Assembly: GCF_052324685.1 (NCBI RefSeq)
Contig: NC_135214.1
Span: forward strand, 28,678,706 to 28,742,705
Length of the DNA stretch: 64,000 nucleotides
Source: Brachyhypopomus gauderio
Taxonomy: Eukaryota > Chordata > Actinopteri > Gymnotiformes > Hypopomidae
Reading direction: 5' to 3'
Position numbers and translations under genes: made by a program. Position 1 is the first letter of the stretch. Each line of letters opens with the position of its first letter. Positions 1 through 10,729 of this stretch are shown here, in pieces. The notes beneath the pieces were generated by a model. It saw only the letters and a list, made by a program, of their open reading frames with translations. It had not been told where the DNA came from and searched no databases.

Positions 1-1616
1 CATAACTGGGCCCAGTGTGGGGAATGACCTGTGGACAAGATTATGATGTATACTTGGAGATCTCCAGTGTTCCCCAATATGTGTGTGTCCTGTGCCACAA
101 ATGTAAACTCCACCTCTCTGTGTCCACCAAACCACACACATTAATTTATTCTCTGCCCCTCCTCATTCATTTCCTTCCTGTTTCCTTTCCATTTGACCTC
201 TAAGCAGGAAGTCTTGATTATTCTCCTGCCCTGTGACACAGCTTCCCATCTCACAGACCTACACCTGTTGGGCTTAATTGCAATTACTCAGAAGCATAAT
301 CCACTGTCTACAGCCACAGCCCAGAACAAGTCATACACGTCACAAAACACTTCACACTCACTACTCCCCACCCTGATATGTTCCATTGAAGCTAAAGGCA
401 CATCTGAAGACACCTCTGGGGGGGAATATTTTTTTACTTTTACATAGAAATATATTTATAGATGTTAAAATAACAAGTGTCCAGTCTCAGGAACAGAGAA
501 GTGACATCTGACCCATAGAGGGTAGGTGTAATGAGAAAGTGATGTGCCGGGGGGGGTCTATGATGTAATAGCTACCCAAATATTGTCACTGTGAAAGTAA
601 TCCATAGATTCATATTGAGAATCACCAGGAATGAAAGTTTCTTCAACTGGTTAATATTATGAAGTCAAAATGTTTTGATGCGTGCTTAATCAAGCAAAAA
701 TATACAATTCTAGAATATGCAACCTATCACTATAACTGTACATCTGTGATATCTATGGCCTACCTTTCGGGTATATCATTGCTGAAAGTGCACTCTCAAT
801 GCGAAATGGTTTTTTTATACTAATTTGTTGTGTACATGTGTACAAGCAATAAGTTAAAGATAAATTGCAGTCTGTACACTTTATTTCACTTTAATCCCCC
901 CTCCCTCTCTCTCCCTCCCTCTGTGTCTTGGAATGTCAGCCTACCGGGGCCTCATTGTCTTCGTCCATATGACCACATTATGGGGTCCCGTCACCAGGCA
1001 ACTTTGTGGTTGCCATGACGAAAGTTCTTTAATGACGTCGTGGCTGCCCCTGTGCGCCTCTGTTTGCTGCGGAATGAGGGTCCTTTAAAAACTCCATCCC
1101 CTCCCCCAGGATCCAGCTACACACACCAGCCACACACCACACACACACCCCTTAGTCTGCCTCATAACCTCCTCTCCCTCGACAGGGTGACTGGAACTAA
1201 CAATTCTACAATGGAAGCTGAAAGAGCCCGTCTGGGCCGGGGGATATTCGGATAGGCTCCATTGTGCCAGAGACTATAGTGGAGGAGTGTGGGGGGGATT
1301 CAGCACTGTCAACACAACTATAAACTACAGCCAGTGCTCTGCCTGAGAGGAGAGCTCTCTATTTTTACTGTATATTTACTCAGTCCTCCTGCTCCCATTT
1401 CAACATTCATTGCAATTTCTATCTTTATATTAGTGATGCCTAGAGTTAGAGTGCAATAGAAGAAAACCCACAAGAAGTCCAGAATTAGCGCAAAAGGTAC
1501 TCCAGGTAGATTCCTTATAAAACCACCCTTTAATCATCTGCTTATATTAAAATTTCAGATATTGAACAAAATTATACAAATAGGCCTAAACGTAGATCTT
1601 TTTCTACAGACTGGAG
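1..1616. other. Intergenic DNA, no gene recognised
   Basis: Only short chance reading frames are present and none resembles a known protein. The stretch is moderately AT-rich. A promoter-like cluster at 990-1090 is listed separately. A CA-rich run lies near 1120-1150. Confidence 0.5.
990..1090 (+). promoter_or_regulatory. Promoter-like cluster: RFX X-box, CRE-like site, TATA-like box
   Basis: GTCACCAGGCAAC at 990-1002 fits the RFX X-box consensus (GTNRCC, a 0-3 base spacer, RGYAAC) exactly, with a 1-base spacer. An inverted half-site GTTGCC follows at 1009-1014, giving an imperfect palindrome. A CRE-like TGACGTCG sits at 1033-1040 and a TATA-like TTTAAAA at 1084-1090. The order and spacing resemble a plus-strand core promoter, but no convincing coding exon follows. 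The reading frame starting at 1040 is proline/threonine-rich and unrecognised. The motifs are seen directly; the promoter role is inferred. Confidence 0.35.
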
Positions 1617-1771
1617 CAGGGCCGGAGTGGGCCACTTTTTCAGCCCGGGAGTTTCATGCCCAAATCCGACCCAAAATTATTTTTCCCTCCCAATCGGCCC
1701 AAACTAGAGATTGACATGAGCCGGCCCATCGGGAATCCTCCCGAATCTCCCGATTAGCCACTCTGGCTCTG
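1617..1771. mobile_element. Small hAT-like MITE with 8-bp target-site duplication
   Basis: A 155-bp element starts CAGGGCCGGAGTGGG and ends GCCACTCTGGCTCTG, which are imperfect terminal inverted repeats. It is flanked by GACTGGAG (1609-1616) and GACCGGAG (1772-1779), an 8-bp duplication with one mismatch. An 8-bp duplication with CAG...CTG ends is characteristic of the hAT superfamily. It has no coding capacity and is therefore non-autonomous. Confidence 0.75.
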
Positions 1772-1779
1772 GACCGGAG

Positions 1780-2138
1780 CAAGTTCGCCGTCTAGGAGTT
1801 GATTTGGTGTGATTGGCGTGCATTGGCTATGCAAATGATCAGATAAGAGATGAACTATAGAGCAACAGATTTTGATTAATTGTAATTAGCAAAATAGGCC
1901 TTTCTAATTTTTCTAATCTATATACTTTTTTGAATAAAAGTTCATTTAATCCAAATAATAAATTCCAATAAATACTGTTGTTTCTCTATTAGATAAGTAA
2001 ACATTATATCGAGAAAGAAATTTTGGTCCGTAATTGGCCGCTTACCGAAGCGAAACCCCACTTAAACTTTTGCTAGTCTAATTAAGACTCGTGACGGTCA
2101 AGCAATCAAGCGAGGAAAATCCTTTGGCGGGAAGTAAT

Positions 2139-2233
<95 letters not shown>

Positions 2234-3244
2234 GCGTGTGCGTGTGCGTGTGCGTGTGTGCGAGTGTGCGAGTGTGTGTGCAACAGGCGGTGGGACGCCG
2301 AAGTGAAAGTTATTTCCAGAAACAAACACTTAACAAGTGCATCTGCCCTTGTAGCCCTTAATTCTCGGCGAGGTAGTGTAACAGAACTATTTTTTATAAC
2401 TAGGCTACCAAACTTTCCAAGTAAAATAACTTAGCAGTAAGGATAATCAAATCAATAGAGTTTCTATTGCCGTATTGACAATTGTGGTGGAGTGTTTGCC
2501 CAAAAATAAATGGTCACAAATGAAATATCACAATCAGTGTTTATTCAAAACAATATTCAGAACAAGACACGTTTTAAAAGCAACAAAACCTTTCAGCCAA
2601 ACTAGATGTAGAGTACTGCAGACCACTTTTGATATAGGTAATGACTCATATAAGATCAATATATGAGTAATGACTCAAATAAGGCACCAACAACAGATGT
2701 CTACCAAATGAATTCCAAACTGGACGGCATATTGATCCGTGCATGATTTGGTCTGTAGGCCGTTTACCACCGATAATTCCCACTCAGCTGTATGTCGAGC
2801 ACCTCAAACTGAACGGTTGTTGGTAAATTAAGGCAATCTTCTCCGACCACATTCGTGGCCCATCTGCAAATTAGCCCTGTGCAGAACCATATCTATATAT
2901 TTACCCCTTCACCACTAACTCTCCAAGACAATTAAACGAATAATAATATAATAAAAAAAACAATAATAATAAAACATTTGGATAAACAACTCTGGTTGAC
3001 ACAGCTAAAGCTTAAATCTACGAAAATGATTGTGGCCTAGATTGAATGAAAGGTACCTAAAATTAACATTGCTTTTGTCTGCTTTTAATTCTCCAAAATG
3101 CATATTTTTTTAATAAATTTTAGAAACAAGCCACTTCAGAAAATGAGCCACTCGGCCCGTGATACTTAAAAAAGACAATGACTCGTTTACATTTACGTTT
3201 AGTTGGAATATCTACAAGTAAAAAGGGCTTTATCGAATACATAT
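1780..3244. other. Non-coding DNA downstream of the claudin gene
   Basis: AT-rich sequence interrupted by the GT microsatellite at 2139-2280. The claudin is read on the minus strand, so this side holds its 3' UTR. The nearest minus-strand AATAAA that I see is at 2540-2545 (TTTATT on the plus strand), about 700 bp past the stop codon. That signal is only tentative. Confidence 0.4.
2139..2280. repeat. GT microsatellite grading into GTGTGC repeats
   Basis: About 90 bp of pure GT is followed by several GTGTGC hexamers and GAGTGTGC variants. The open frames on both strands here are artefacts of the dinucleotide repeat. Confidence 0.95.
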
Positions 3245-3892
3245 TTACACGTAATTCCGCTTGTCATAGTCCCCGTTAGATGTTGCTCTTTTTGTGGGAG
3301 CATAATTCACCGAGTAGCCTGTGGTGCTCGACGACGGACAGGAGCAGCACAGCATCGATCCTCCAAGAAGAAGGAGCGCGGTGGCGGCCCAGCCGATGTA
3401 TAACGCGGCCCCGATCTCGCGCTTCTGGGATGGAAGCACCTGCGGGTTGTAGAAGTCAGAAATGATGTTGTTGGCCATCCAGCACAGAGGGACGAGTACG
3501 AAGATCCCACTGACAATGTAGATCACTCCACCGACGTTGACGACGCGCGCTTTTACGCTTTCGGTCTTGATACAGTTGGTGCACTGGGCACCTGCGATCA
3601 CCACCATGAGCCCAATTACGCACAGCACGGAGGAGACGACGGTGAGAGCTCGCGCGGCTTGAAGATCGTGGGTGAGAGCAAGCATGGAATCGTGAATCTT
3701 ACACTGCATCTGTCCGGTGCTCTGAACAGCGCAAGACATCCACAGTCCGTCCCAGATGGTCTGGGCCACCACGATGTTTGCTTCGATGAACGCGGTTACT
3801 TTCCACGTCGGCAGCCCGCACGCTAGCATTTCCAGCAATGTGCCAATAACACACAAGGTTAAACCCACAATTTCCAGACCTGCGGAAGCCAT
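3245..3892 (-). CDS. Claudin-5-like tight junction protein, single exon
   Basis: Claudins are four-pass membrane proteins that form the paracellular seal or pores of tight junctions. This intact 215-residue frame has the family layout: TM1 about 8-28, a first extracellular loop with W30, G49-L50-W51, C54 and C64 (the W-GLW-C-C signature), R81 before TM2, TM3 about 118-138, TM4 about 162-183, a cysteine-rich juxtamembrane stretch, and a C-terminal YV that fits the PDZ-binding tail. The tail GDYDKRNYV and the block GAALYIGWAATALL are very close to claudin-5 as I remember it, and claudin-5 genes have an uninterrupted coding region like this one. I chose the Met at 3892 (MASAGLEI) because it gives the family's usual N-terminus. 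The frame stays open for 15 more codons to a Met at 3937, which would add a tail without family precedent. Claudin-3, -4, -6 and -9 are alternatives. Which claudin-5 paralogue this is cannot be decided here. Confidence 0.9.
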   Translation of the reverse strand: MASAGLEIVGLTLCVIGTLLEMLACGLPTWKVTAFIEANIVVAQTIWDGLWMSCAVQSTGQMQCKIHDSMLALTHDLQAARALTVVSSVLCVIGLMVVIAGAQCTNCIKTESVKARVVNVGGVIYIVSGIFVLVPLCWMANNIISDFYNPQVLPSQKREIGAALYIGWAATALLLLGGSMLCCSCPSSSTTGYSVNYAPTKRATSNGDYDKRNYV

Positions 3893-5461
3893 TTTCGTTA
3901 AAAATCTGTCCTTATAATTCGGAAAGCTGTGGAACAATCCACGTTCAGCACGGGCAAACGATTATTTGTGATTGCCTCCGCGTTCCGGTTGTTTTTTGCA
4001 AGCACAAGCAAACGGATAAGTTGTTCAAGTATACATCACCACGTTACACGCGCTGTACTGACTAACGGACTTTCTGTACGAGGCAGCAAGTGGCAAAGAA
4101 TAATAATAGCGGCGTCCGACGGCGCGCTGAGAGGCGGGGCCTTCAAGCCAAAAGCACAACTTTGATCCAATCACACAACACCGCATCTGCTCTTGGCCAA
4201 TGGAGAGTAAGGGAAGCTGTGCAAGTGAAAGAAGGCACAAGTGGGAGAGAAAGCTACCAGAACTTGTTGCGTACTACATAATTACGCAAAACAGAAAAAT
4301 GAATAATCTAAAATGTTTTGTTATCTTTTAATTTGATTAATAAAATCAATAGCAAAAAAATCGCTTTAATTTACTGAAGTTCAATGAGATTACTCATTGG
4401 TGGAAATCTTGACAAAATACATTTAAGAGTAGGATTTGAGTTTTTAATTTGTTACTTATTTACTTACTTAATTACTTTTACTCGAACACTTTGAAAATTA
4501 TATTTGCTTTACGAAACACGTTCTATTGTACTGTGTGGAAAATGCGCTCACATATCGCTTAAAGTGGTGATTCTATGCTAATTTCAGAATGTGTTTCCGT
4601 CTCAGAACAACTTCGCTTGGGCGCTCATTCAGATGTAGGTGGGAAAACGTCTTCTGACAGTAAAAGCCCAGCGTGAAGCAAACTTTTAATCGAAGAATGT
4701 TAAGGACTGTAAATCTTGGTACAGACCTATGTAATAAACTCAAGTAGCATACCAATAGGCCTACTGCAATTAAGATAACGGCTAAATTATAATATTTCAT
4801 CCGCGTCATCTAATAATACCACCCCCCCCCACCACCCCCCGCCGCATTTTTTAACCTTGTGCCATTCTCACACAAGAGGATTGTATTAGTTAGTATTAGC
4901 TAGTGCTTCCACATCCCTCGCGCAAACCGTAGCAACTACGATTTGTCCCTGTGGCAGGCTGTTTTGAAAAAAAACTTTTCCAAAGTGCTCCCTGGCCACA
5001 CAGCATGTTTAATTAAGTCTTGAGCGTATGCGTAGACATATGCACATTTGTAAAATTTATTTACCCCATATTTTGATTTAAGCCAGTTCTGTGGTTTCAA
5101 TTCACAGATGTGGCGTTATCCACACTGTTAGGAGCAATATATCAATAACTTAGCTTAGGAGATGACGATGCAAGATGAGGCTATTTTAAACGTTTAATCA
5201 AGTATCAAGACAACCCCATAAGACTGATTATAGGGACATATTTTCAGTTTATTAATTCCAAACATCTTTCACTGGTTAATGCTATGTAGTGTTCTTTTTG
5301 AAGCGCGTTCACAGATTTAGTTGTATTTCTGGTGTTATTGAAGACAGATGCATGACACACCATACCCTCCACTGAGTTGAAAACAGAAAGCTACATAAAA
5401 ACAGCGTATGTACTCCCCCAACTGTTGTTTCTCATGAAGAATTGCAGATAAGCTCGTGGCG
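3893..5461. other. Upstream region of the claudin gene
   Basis: No further gene is recognised. The first 350 bp hold promoter-like motifs, listed separately. The rest is AT-rich, with a C-rich run near 4821-4842. Confidence 0.5.
4131..4201. promoter_or_regulatory. Paired CCAAT boxes and GC box, likely claudin promoter
   Basis: CCAAT occurs at 4167-4171 and 4197-4201, 30 bp apart, a spacing typical of paired NF-Y sites. A GC-box-like GAGGCGGGGC lies at 4131-4140. The cluster is about 240-310 bp upstream of the claudin start codon, and NF-Y and Sp1-type sites work in either orientation. The motifs are visible; promoter function is inferred from position. Confidence 0.35.
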
Positions 5462-5507
5462 TATGGAGATAAATCTGTAGCAAAACTTGAGAACGAGAAG
5501 GACCTGA

Positions 5508-5671
5508 TTTGAGAACTTGTAAAACAAAATCTGTACGTGTATTTTTAATTTGAGAACTTGTCAAAAAAAAGTTGCACTTGTATTTTTAATTTGAGAACCT
5601 GTAAGCTAAAATTTGCACTTGTAGTTTTGATGTGAGAACGTGTAGAATAAAAATCTGAGCGTGAATGTTAA
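5508..5671 (+). repeat. 41-bp tandem repeat, four copies
   Basis: Units start at 5508, 5549, 5590 and 5631, each opening TTTGAGAAC or TGTGAGAAC and running through a poly(T)-containing end. The period is exactly 41 bp for the first three steps. The array lies inside the left arm of the inverted repeat. Confidence 0.85.
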
Positions 5672-6201
5672 AAAATCACTGGCAGGACATGTACACGAAT
5701 TCAGCACAACTTCAAATCTGCCTGCCTCGACTTTTGCAACACATATCTCGGTGTACGTGTTGCAAAACCGATTTGTGCACTTGTACGGGGAAGTGGGGGA
5801 TGGGGCAAGAATCGTGACTCAGCTTATTTTTCGCTGCAAAAAGAGAAGAGTTGGAGGCAGAACAATTACGGATAATTCCTTCTATGACGGCACAAAGTAA
5901 CTAATGACAAGTATTTTCTAATGATTATTATTTGTCTAAGCAAAGAAACATCATAATGACATTAGATTCAAGTTTTCATCAAGTGCCTTTATCAATCATA
6001 TTCTAGCTGTCTAATCCCATTTGCCAGGATAACTCTTTTCCGAGGGACGGGAAGAAAGATAGTCGGGTACAAGTAAAGTAGAATTCTCTTTATTTCCATC
6101 CGAACAGCTCAGGACAGGATAACTATTAGTAGCAACTACACACGCTTCTTCTTCCTCTCTCGTGCGAGCACCAGGTCCAGCTACCAAGGTGTCCCTTAAT
6201 T

Positions 6202-6268
6202 ACCGTCTTTTCCGGACTATAAGCCGCTACTTTTCCTCCCACGCTTTGAACCATGCGGCTTATAATGA
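6202..6268. repeat. Transposon-end-like remnant in the foldback loop
   Basis: A block around TTTTCCGGACTATAAGCCGC is followed about 40 bp later by GCGGCTTATAA, an inverted partner of ATAAGCCGC. TTTTCCGGACTATAAG sequences are common in vertebrate DNA transposon ends, but I cannot name the family. Confidence 0.35.
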
Positions 6269-6861
6269 GGTAGATTTTTCTTCTCCCATTAGGGGGCTGA
6301 GCAGAAAGTGATTCAGGTGGTAGGTCAAAGGTGTAAATCAAAGAAGAAAGTGCTCATTTTCATTTAGCACATGCATAACAGATATAACATTGCATCATCT
6401 TACATTTTAACCATACATATTAACTATTAATTTAAAACTATGAAATCAACTCTGAATAAACTAAATATATACAGTATATATCCCTCTCGCACTTGTATCA
6501 TTAGAAAAATAATGCAGTTAAAAAATCATATTGGTGTTTGTGCCGTCATAGAAGGAATTATCTGCAATTGTTCTGCTTCCAATTCTTTTCTTTTTGCAGC
6601 GAAAAATAAGCCACAATGTTTCTCGATTCCTGTTTCATTCCCCACTTCCCCGCCCACTTTCCCATACAAGTGGTCAAATCTGTTTTGCAACACGTACACC
6701 GAGAAATGTGTTGCAAAAGTCGAGGCGGGCAGATATGAAGTTTGGCTGAATTCGTGTACATTTCCTGCCAGTGATTTTTTTATTTTTTTTTAACATTGAT
6801 TTACAAGTTCTCAAATCAGGTCCTTCACGCTCTGAAGTTTGGCCACAGATTTATCTCCATA

Positions 6862-7108
6862 GTGGCGACCCTTGTGTAGGGGAGGGGCACGCAGACCACA
6901 ACGCGGAGGAGAGGCCGCGAGCTGAGGGGGGCAGGAGGTGATCGCAAATAAATAACTAGATTTGCATTTCCTGAAGGAAATACGAGAGGGCTTTAACAGG
7001 TGTGCCCTGTTCTGACCTAAGATTATGGCTAATACCCCTAAGTGAGGAAATGTAATGTCAATGCCCTGCCTGGGACCAGCATATGAGTAGTGTGAGTAGA
7101 GTCTAGTG
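6862..7108. other. Unannotated DNA between repeats
   Basis: About 250 bp with no recognised gene or motif, partly GC-rich around 6880-6930. Confidence 0.4.
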
Positions 7109-7160
7109 CAGGGGTACTCAACTGGCGGACCGCGGTCCGGATCCGGACCCAAACGCAGTC
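7109..7160 (+). mobile_element. hAT-like terminal sequence with overlapping palindromes
   Basis: CAGGGGTACTCAACTGGCGG is a typical left-end style for hAT elements. It is followed by two overlapping 14-bp perfect palindromes, CGGACCGCGGTCCG (7126-7139) and GTCCGGATCCGGAC (7135-7148). I found no matching right end, so this is probably a fragment. Confidence 0.4.
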
Positions 7161-7279
7161 CTGTCCGGACCCAATCTCATTCCCGATTAACTGGATACGG
7201 ACCTAAACAAAACCGTAGCATTTATTTCAGGGCTATTGAAAAAACACTCCGTCACGAGTGTTACGTTCGAACACCTCCT

Positions 7280-7735
7280 TAGGTATGTGTCTATGTGGTG
7301 TGTGAGAGAGTGATTGTTTATGAAAGAAAGTGAGTGTGTGTATGACAGTGTGTACAGTGAGTGTATAGTGTGTGTGAGTCTGTGTGTCTGTGCCTGTGTA
7401 GTTAGGTATGTGTCTGTGTGGGTGTGGTGTGTGAGAGAGTGAATGAAAGTGTTTATATTGCATGAAAAAAGGTGAGGGTGAGTTTGTGAATGTTGATGTG
7501 TGCAGTGTGTACAAAGTGTGTGTCTGTGTCTCTAGGTGAACAACACCTATGGGTATGGGTAGAGAGAGATGTGGGTATGAGAGAGATGTATGTCTGTGTG
7601 GTTTATCTGTGTGTGACTGTGTGGAGTGTGTATGAGAGATATGTATGTTTGTGTGGTTTATATGTATGTGACTGTGTGGAGTGTGTAAAAGAGATAAGTA
7701 TGTATGATCGTGGGTGTGTGTGGGGGGAGGGGGAG
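7280..7735. repeat. TG-rich minisatellite region
   Basis: Diverged TG-rich sequence with recurring GAGAGAGTGA and GTGTGTGAG blocks. A clear tandem lies at about 7581-7688, where two units of about 53 bp each begin GAGAGAT and contain GTGTGGTTTAT and GACTGTGTGGAGTGTGTA. Open frames here are repeat artefacts on both strands. Confidence 0.7.
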
Positions 7736-7859
7736 AAACATACAAAAATAACTGTCACTCTGTCACTGCTTCTCTTAGTGGAGAATCCTTGTTTTAGTCT
7801 GATTTTGTACCCTCCAAACAAATGGTTGTAGTTCGGGTTGTACAATGGGGCTGGGGATC

Positions 7860-8192
7860 TGCTGACCTCAACTGGGGATGTCATTAGGTGGTGGAAGGAA
7901 TAATTCATGGATCTTCTCAATCCCACAATCATGCCTTCCACAGAGGAAGTAGAACTGGAGGACTTGTACAGGGGTTTGGCCATCACTTGGGCTGAGGTAA
8001 ACAGGGTAATTGTGAAACATCTTGGCGGCAAAGCTACGGGGGTGGATGAGATCCGCCCTGAGTTCCTTAAGGCTCTAGATGTTGTGGGACTGTCCTGGCT
8101 GACACGTAATTACAACATCGCATGGACTGATGGTGGTTCCCCTTTTTAAGAAGAAGGGGAACCTCAGCCTCCCCGGTAAGGTCTATGCAGGG
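7860..8192 (+). mobile_element. LINE reverse transcriptase fragment, upstream part
   Basis: The frame contains GLAITWAEVNRVIVKHL and ATGVDEIRPEFLKAL, matching the region just upstream of the reverse transcriptase core in an abundant teleost LINE, and then SLPGKV near the insertion point. It carries at least one frameshift. The copy continues after the MITE at 8196-8548. The LINE clade (RTE/Rex type or other) is not resolved. Confidence 0.75.
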
Positions 8193-8195
8193 TTA

Positions 8196-8548
8196 AGCTG
8201 GGCGTACACTGTGCGATCTTTGGCCCATTTTCAGCCGATTTTTCACTCGTGCGACTATTTTTGCGATCGGGCCGAGTTTCGGCTCAATCGCGTGTTGTGC
8301 ATCGTATAGTTTACACAGGTAAACGATGAGCGATTCACACCTCACGACCAACTCCCGATCAGAATTCGCAGCGTCACAAGAATATCAAACATGTTTGAAA
8401 TTCAAATCGCTCCTCGTGAGATCGCATGATCGTATAGTGTGAGTATATGAATCGTGAGCTGTGAACTTTTAAACCCTGCGATTTAGTCGTACAGTTTGAG
8501 CTGGAGCTGAGTACACAATTTAAAATATCGTACAGTGTACGCCCAGCT
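8196..8548. mobile_element. Harbinger-like MITE inserted in the LINE
   Basis: A 353-bp element whose 22-bp terminal inverted repeats begin AGCTGGGCGTACACTGT and differ at one position. It is flanked by TTA on both sides (8193-8195 and 8549-8551). A 3-bp TTA target duplication is the hallmark of PIF/Harbinger elements. The interior has repeated ATCGTATAGT-type motifs and no transposase. The LINE reading resumes directly after the right TTA, so the insertion point is certain. Confidence 0.85.
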
Positions 8549-8551
8549 TTA

Positions 8552-9070
8552 CTGGAGAAGAGAGTCCGGTCGATAGTCAAATCTCAGTTACAAGAGGAAC
8601 AATGTGGGTTCTGTGCTGGTTGTGGAACACTGGACCAGCTTTTCACCCTTGCGAGGGTTCTAGAGAGTGCATGGGAGTTTGCTCAACCAGTCCACATGTG
8701 TTTTGTGGATTTGGAGAAGGTATTCGACCGTGTCCCTCAGGGATTCCTCTGGGGGGTGCTCTGGGAATACAGGGTACAGGGCCCGCTACTATGGGCTATC
8801 CAGTCCTTGTACAAACGGAGCAGGATCTTGGTTCGCATAGACGGCAGTAAGTCAGATTGGTTCCCGATGGGAGTTAGACTCTGCCAAGGCTGCCTTTTTT
8901 CACGATTCTGTTCATAACTTTTATGGACAGGATTTCTCGGCGTAGTCGAGTGGTGGAGGGGGTTCGGATTGTTGGCCTCAGGATTCCGGGTCTCCTTTTT
9001 GTGGATGATGTGGTCCTGTTGGCATCATCAGACCAGGACCTACAGCTCTCACTGGAATAGATATTTTGGC
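8552..9070 (+). mobile_element. LINE reverse transcriptase fragment, catalytic part
   Basis: Translation gives EEQCGFCAGCGTLDQLFTLA, then FVDLEKVFDRVPQGFLWGVL (motif A), GVRLCQGC (motif B region) and, after a frameshift near 8910, FMDRISRRSRVVEGVR and LLFVDDVVLLASS (motif C, FVDD in place of the usual FADD). The copy ends at a stop after LQLSLE near 9060. It is a dead, frameshifted copy. Confidence 0.85.
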
Positions 9071-10719
9071 ATGACAGAAGGGGCAAGTTTCTCATTTAAA
9101 AATCAAATGGAGCTTCAGGGTGAAGGTTTAAGGATTTTACAGTAATTTATTCAGGAGATTTTTAATAATTTTTCATGACAGCACACACTCTAACTTTTAA
9201 ACTTAATTTTTTTAAAACCTAAACATCCTATCAACTAAAAAAATACATAGTATATGTCACAGCATTGAGACCTTTGAAACACAATTTGAATGGGGTCTGT
9301 ATGTTAAGCGGTTCGGGCTGTATTAAATGCACAAATGTGTGAAAGAAGAAGAAGAAGAAGATGAGGGATAACAATAGAGGGTTTTTCTAGCCCTCTAATA
9401 ATGAATATTTAAAAATGCTGTGTCTTGCTGTGTGTCCCCAGAATTTTGTGCTACTCTACTTAGAATGTAAATTGCACATATAAGAATGAAAATATTGTAT
9501 TTTTTGAATTACCACTTAATTACCACATTAGTGTAAAGGGGAGCAAAAGAGAAACGAGATTTACAAGTGGTCATATGCAGTATTCATATCTCTGCCATCA
9601 TATGCAGTATTAATATCTCTGCCAGAGAGGTCTGCAACTCTCAGGAGGTGATGTGTGGGTTTGCCTTTACCTGAATTATTATTTTTCTGGTGCTCATTGG
9701 CTGTCCATATCTTCATAGATTTGCTGCTATGCTGAATGCCCTCCATTTGTAAATGATTTGTCTTACAGTGGATGGATGGAGCTGGAATCTTTTGGAGATT
9801 GACTGATGTGCTGTCACCACCTTCTTCTTGATGTCCTCTCTATGCCACTTTACGTTTGTCCTGTGTCTATGCTGCTGGAACACTCTAATTTCCCTTTGGA
9901 GATTAATAAAGTGTTATTGTGTAACAAGTACTTTTAAGGCATTAAACCATATACAAGGGTTTAACTAACATTTGTATGCAGTAATCATCAAATAATTCAT
10001 AAACAAGTTAAATAATTTTTGGTTAAGAATGATTAGGTGCCCATGAATCTTGTTACCAATGATAAATACAATAGAAAAAATAAGAAATTATGAATTAAAA
10101 GGCATATGATACATTATTTGATAGTGTTAACATATAAAATATCCTGTAATTTTGATAACATGGGTGTATACTTATAATGTCACTTCAAGGCCTAAAACTG
10201 GGCCTTGGCTATACTGTTTAAATTTTGTTCATAATGTGAATTCAGATCACATAGTTTTGTTTGGTTTGGTTTTATCAATTTGTATTCTAGAATTTATTAT
10301 AATAAATGTATTTATAAATAGATTGATTTAACAAACGTGCTTCAGCTTTCTGGTAACTTAAAAAAGCAAAATTAAGTATTATATCGCGATCGATCGATCG
10401 CCAGTGGTTGGCGGCAGAGCGAACTAGTAACTCATTGAATCATAGATAGCCTATGGATCAGAGGTAACTAAACTAGATTTTTTTCGGCGAGAGAAATCGG
10501 ATGTGTGGCGTGTGAGCGTGTGAAGACAGTCAAATGCGTGTGTCTCACGCTCAATGTGTGAGAGTTGGCAACCCTGTGGCACATTAGCAATAAATGTCAC
10601 GATTCGTAAGTTTCATAAGCATGACAGAATGCAAGGGAACTACGAGTTGATTACAATTTCTGTTACTTGTTGAGTCACTTTTGTTAATATCGATAGACAA
10701 GCGTGTAGGTATTATTTAC
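9071..10719. other. Non-coding DNA upstream of the septin
   Basis: AT-rich, with no gene. It holds a 28-bp duplication near 9572-9628 (CATATGCAGTATTCATATCT and a one-base variant), a LINE-like 3' end at 9868-9912, a GATC-rich CGATCGATCGATCG block near 10387-10400, and near 10565-10578 the terminal-like GTTGGCAACCCTG common at the ends of fish transposons. Confidence 0.45.
9868..9912 (+). repeat. LINE-type 3' tail
   Basis: TAATTTCCCTTTGGAGATTAATAAAGT closely resembles the conserved 3' tail of teleost L2-type LINEs and the SINEs that borrow it. Only the tail is recognised; the 5' extent is unclear. Confidence 0.4.
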
Positions 10720-10729
10720 AGATACTGTG

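Larger units (their letters stand above)
5462..6861. mobile_element. Foldback-type inverted repeat element
   Basis: The segment 5462-5896 reappears in inverted orientation at 6537-6861 with only scattered differences. Both copies contain, in mirrored order, a block about TATGGAGATAAATCTGT, a TTTGAGAACTTGTAAA block, a run near TTTTGCAACACAT and an inner end at GGCACAAA. About 640 bp of unrelated sequence separates the arms. The left arm is longer mainly because it holds four copies of a 41-bp unit where the right arm has one. No reading frame resembles a transposase. The outer ends and target duplication were not defined, so the superfamily is unknown. Confidence 0.7.

Noticed and set aside
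2078-2434. Several overlapping frames of Val-Cys or Thr-His repeats
   Set aside because: They are translations of the GT/CA microsatellite in every frame.
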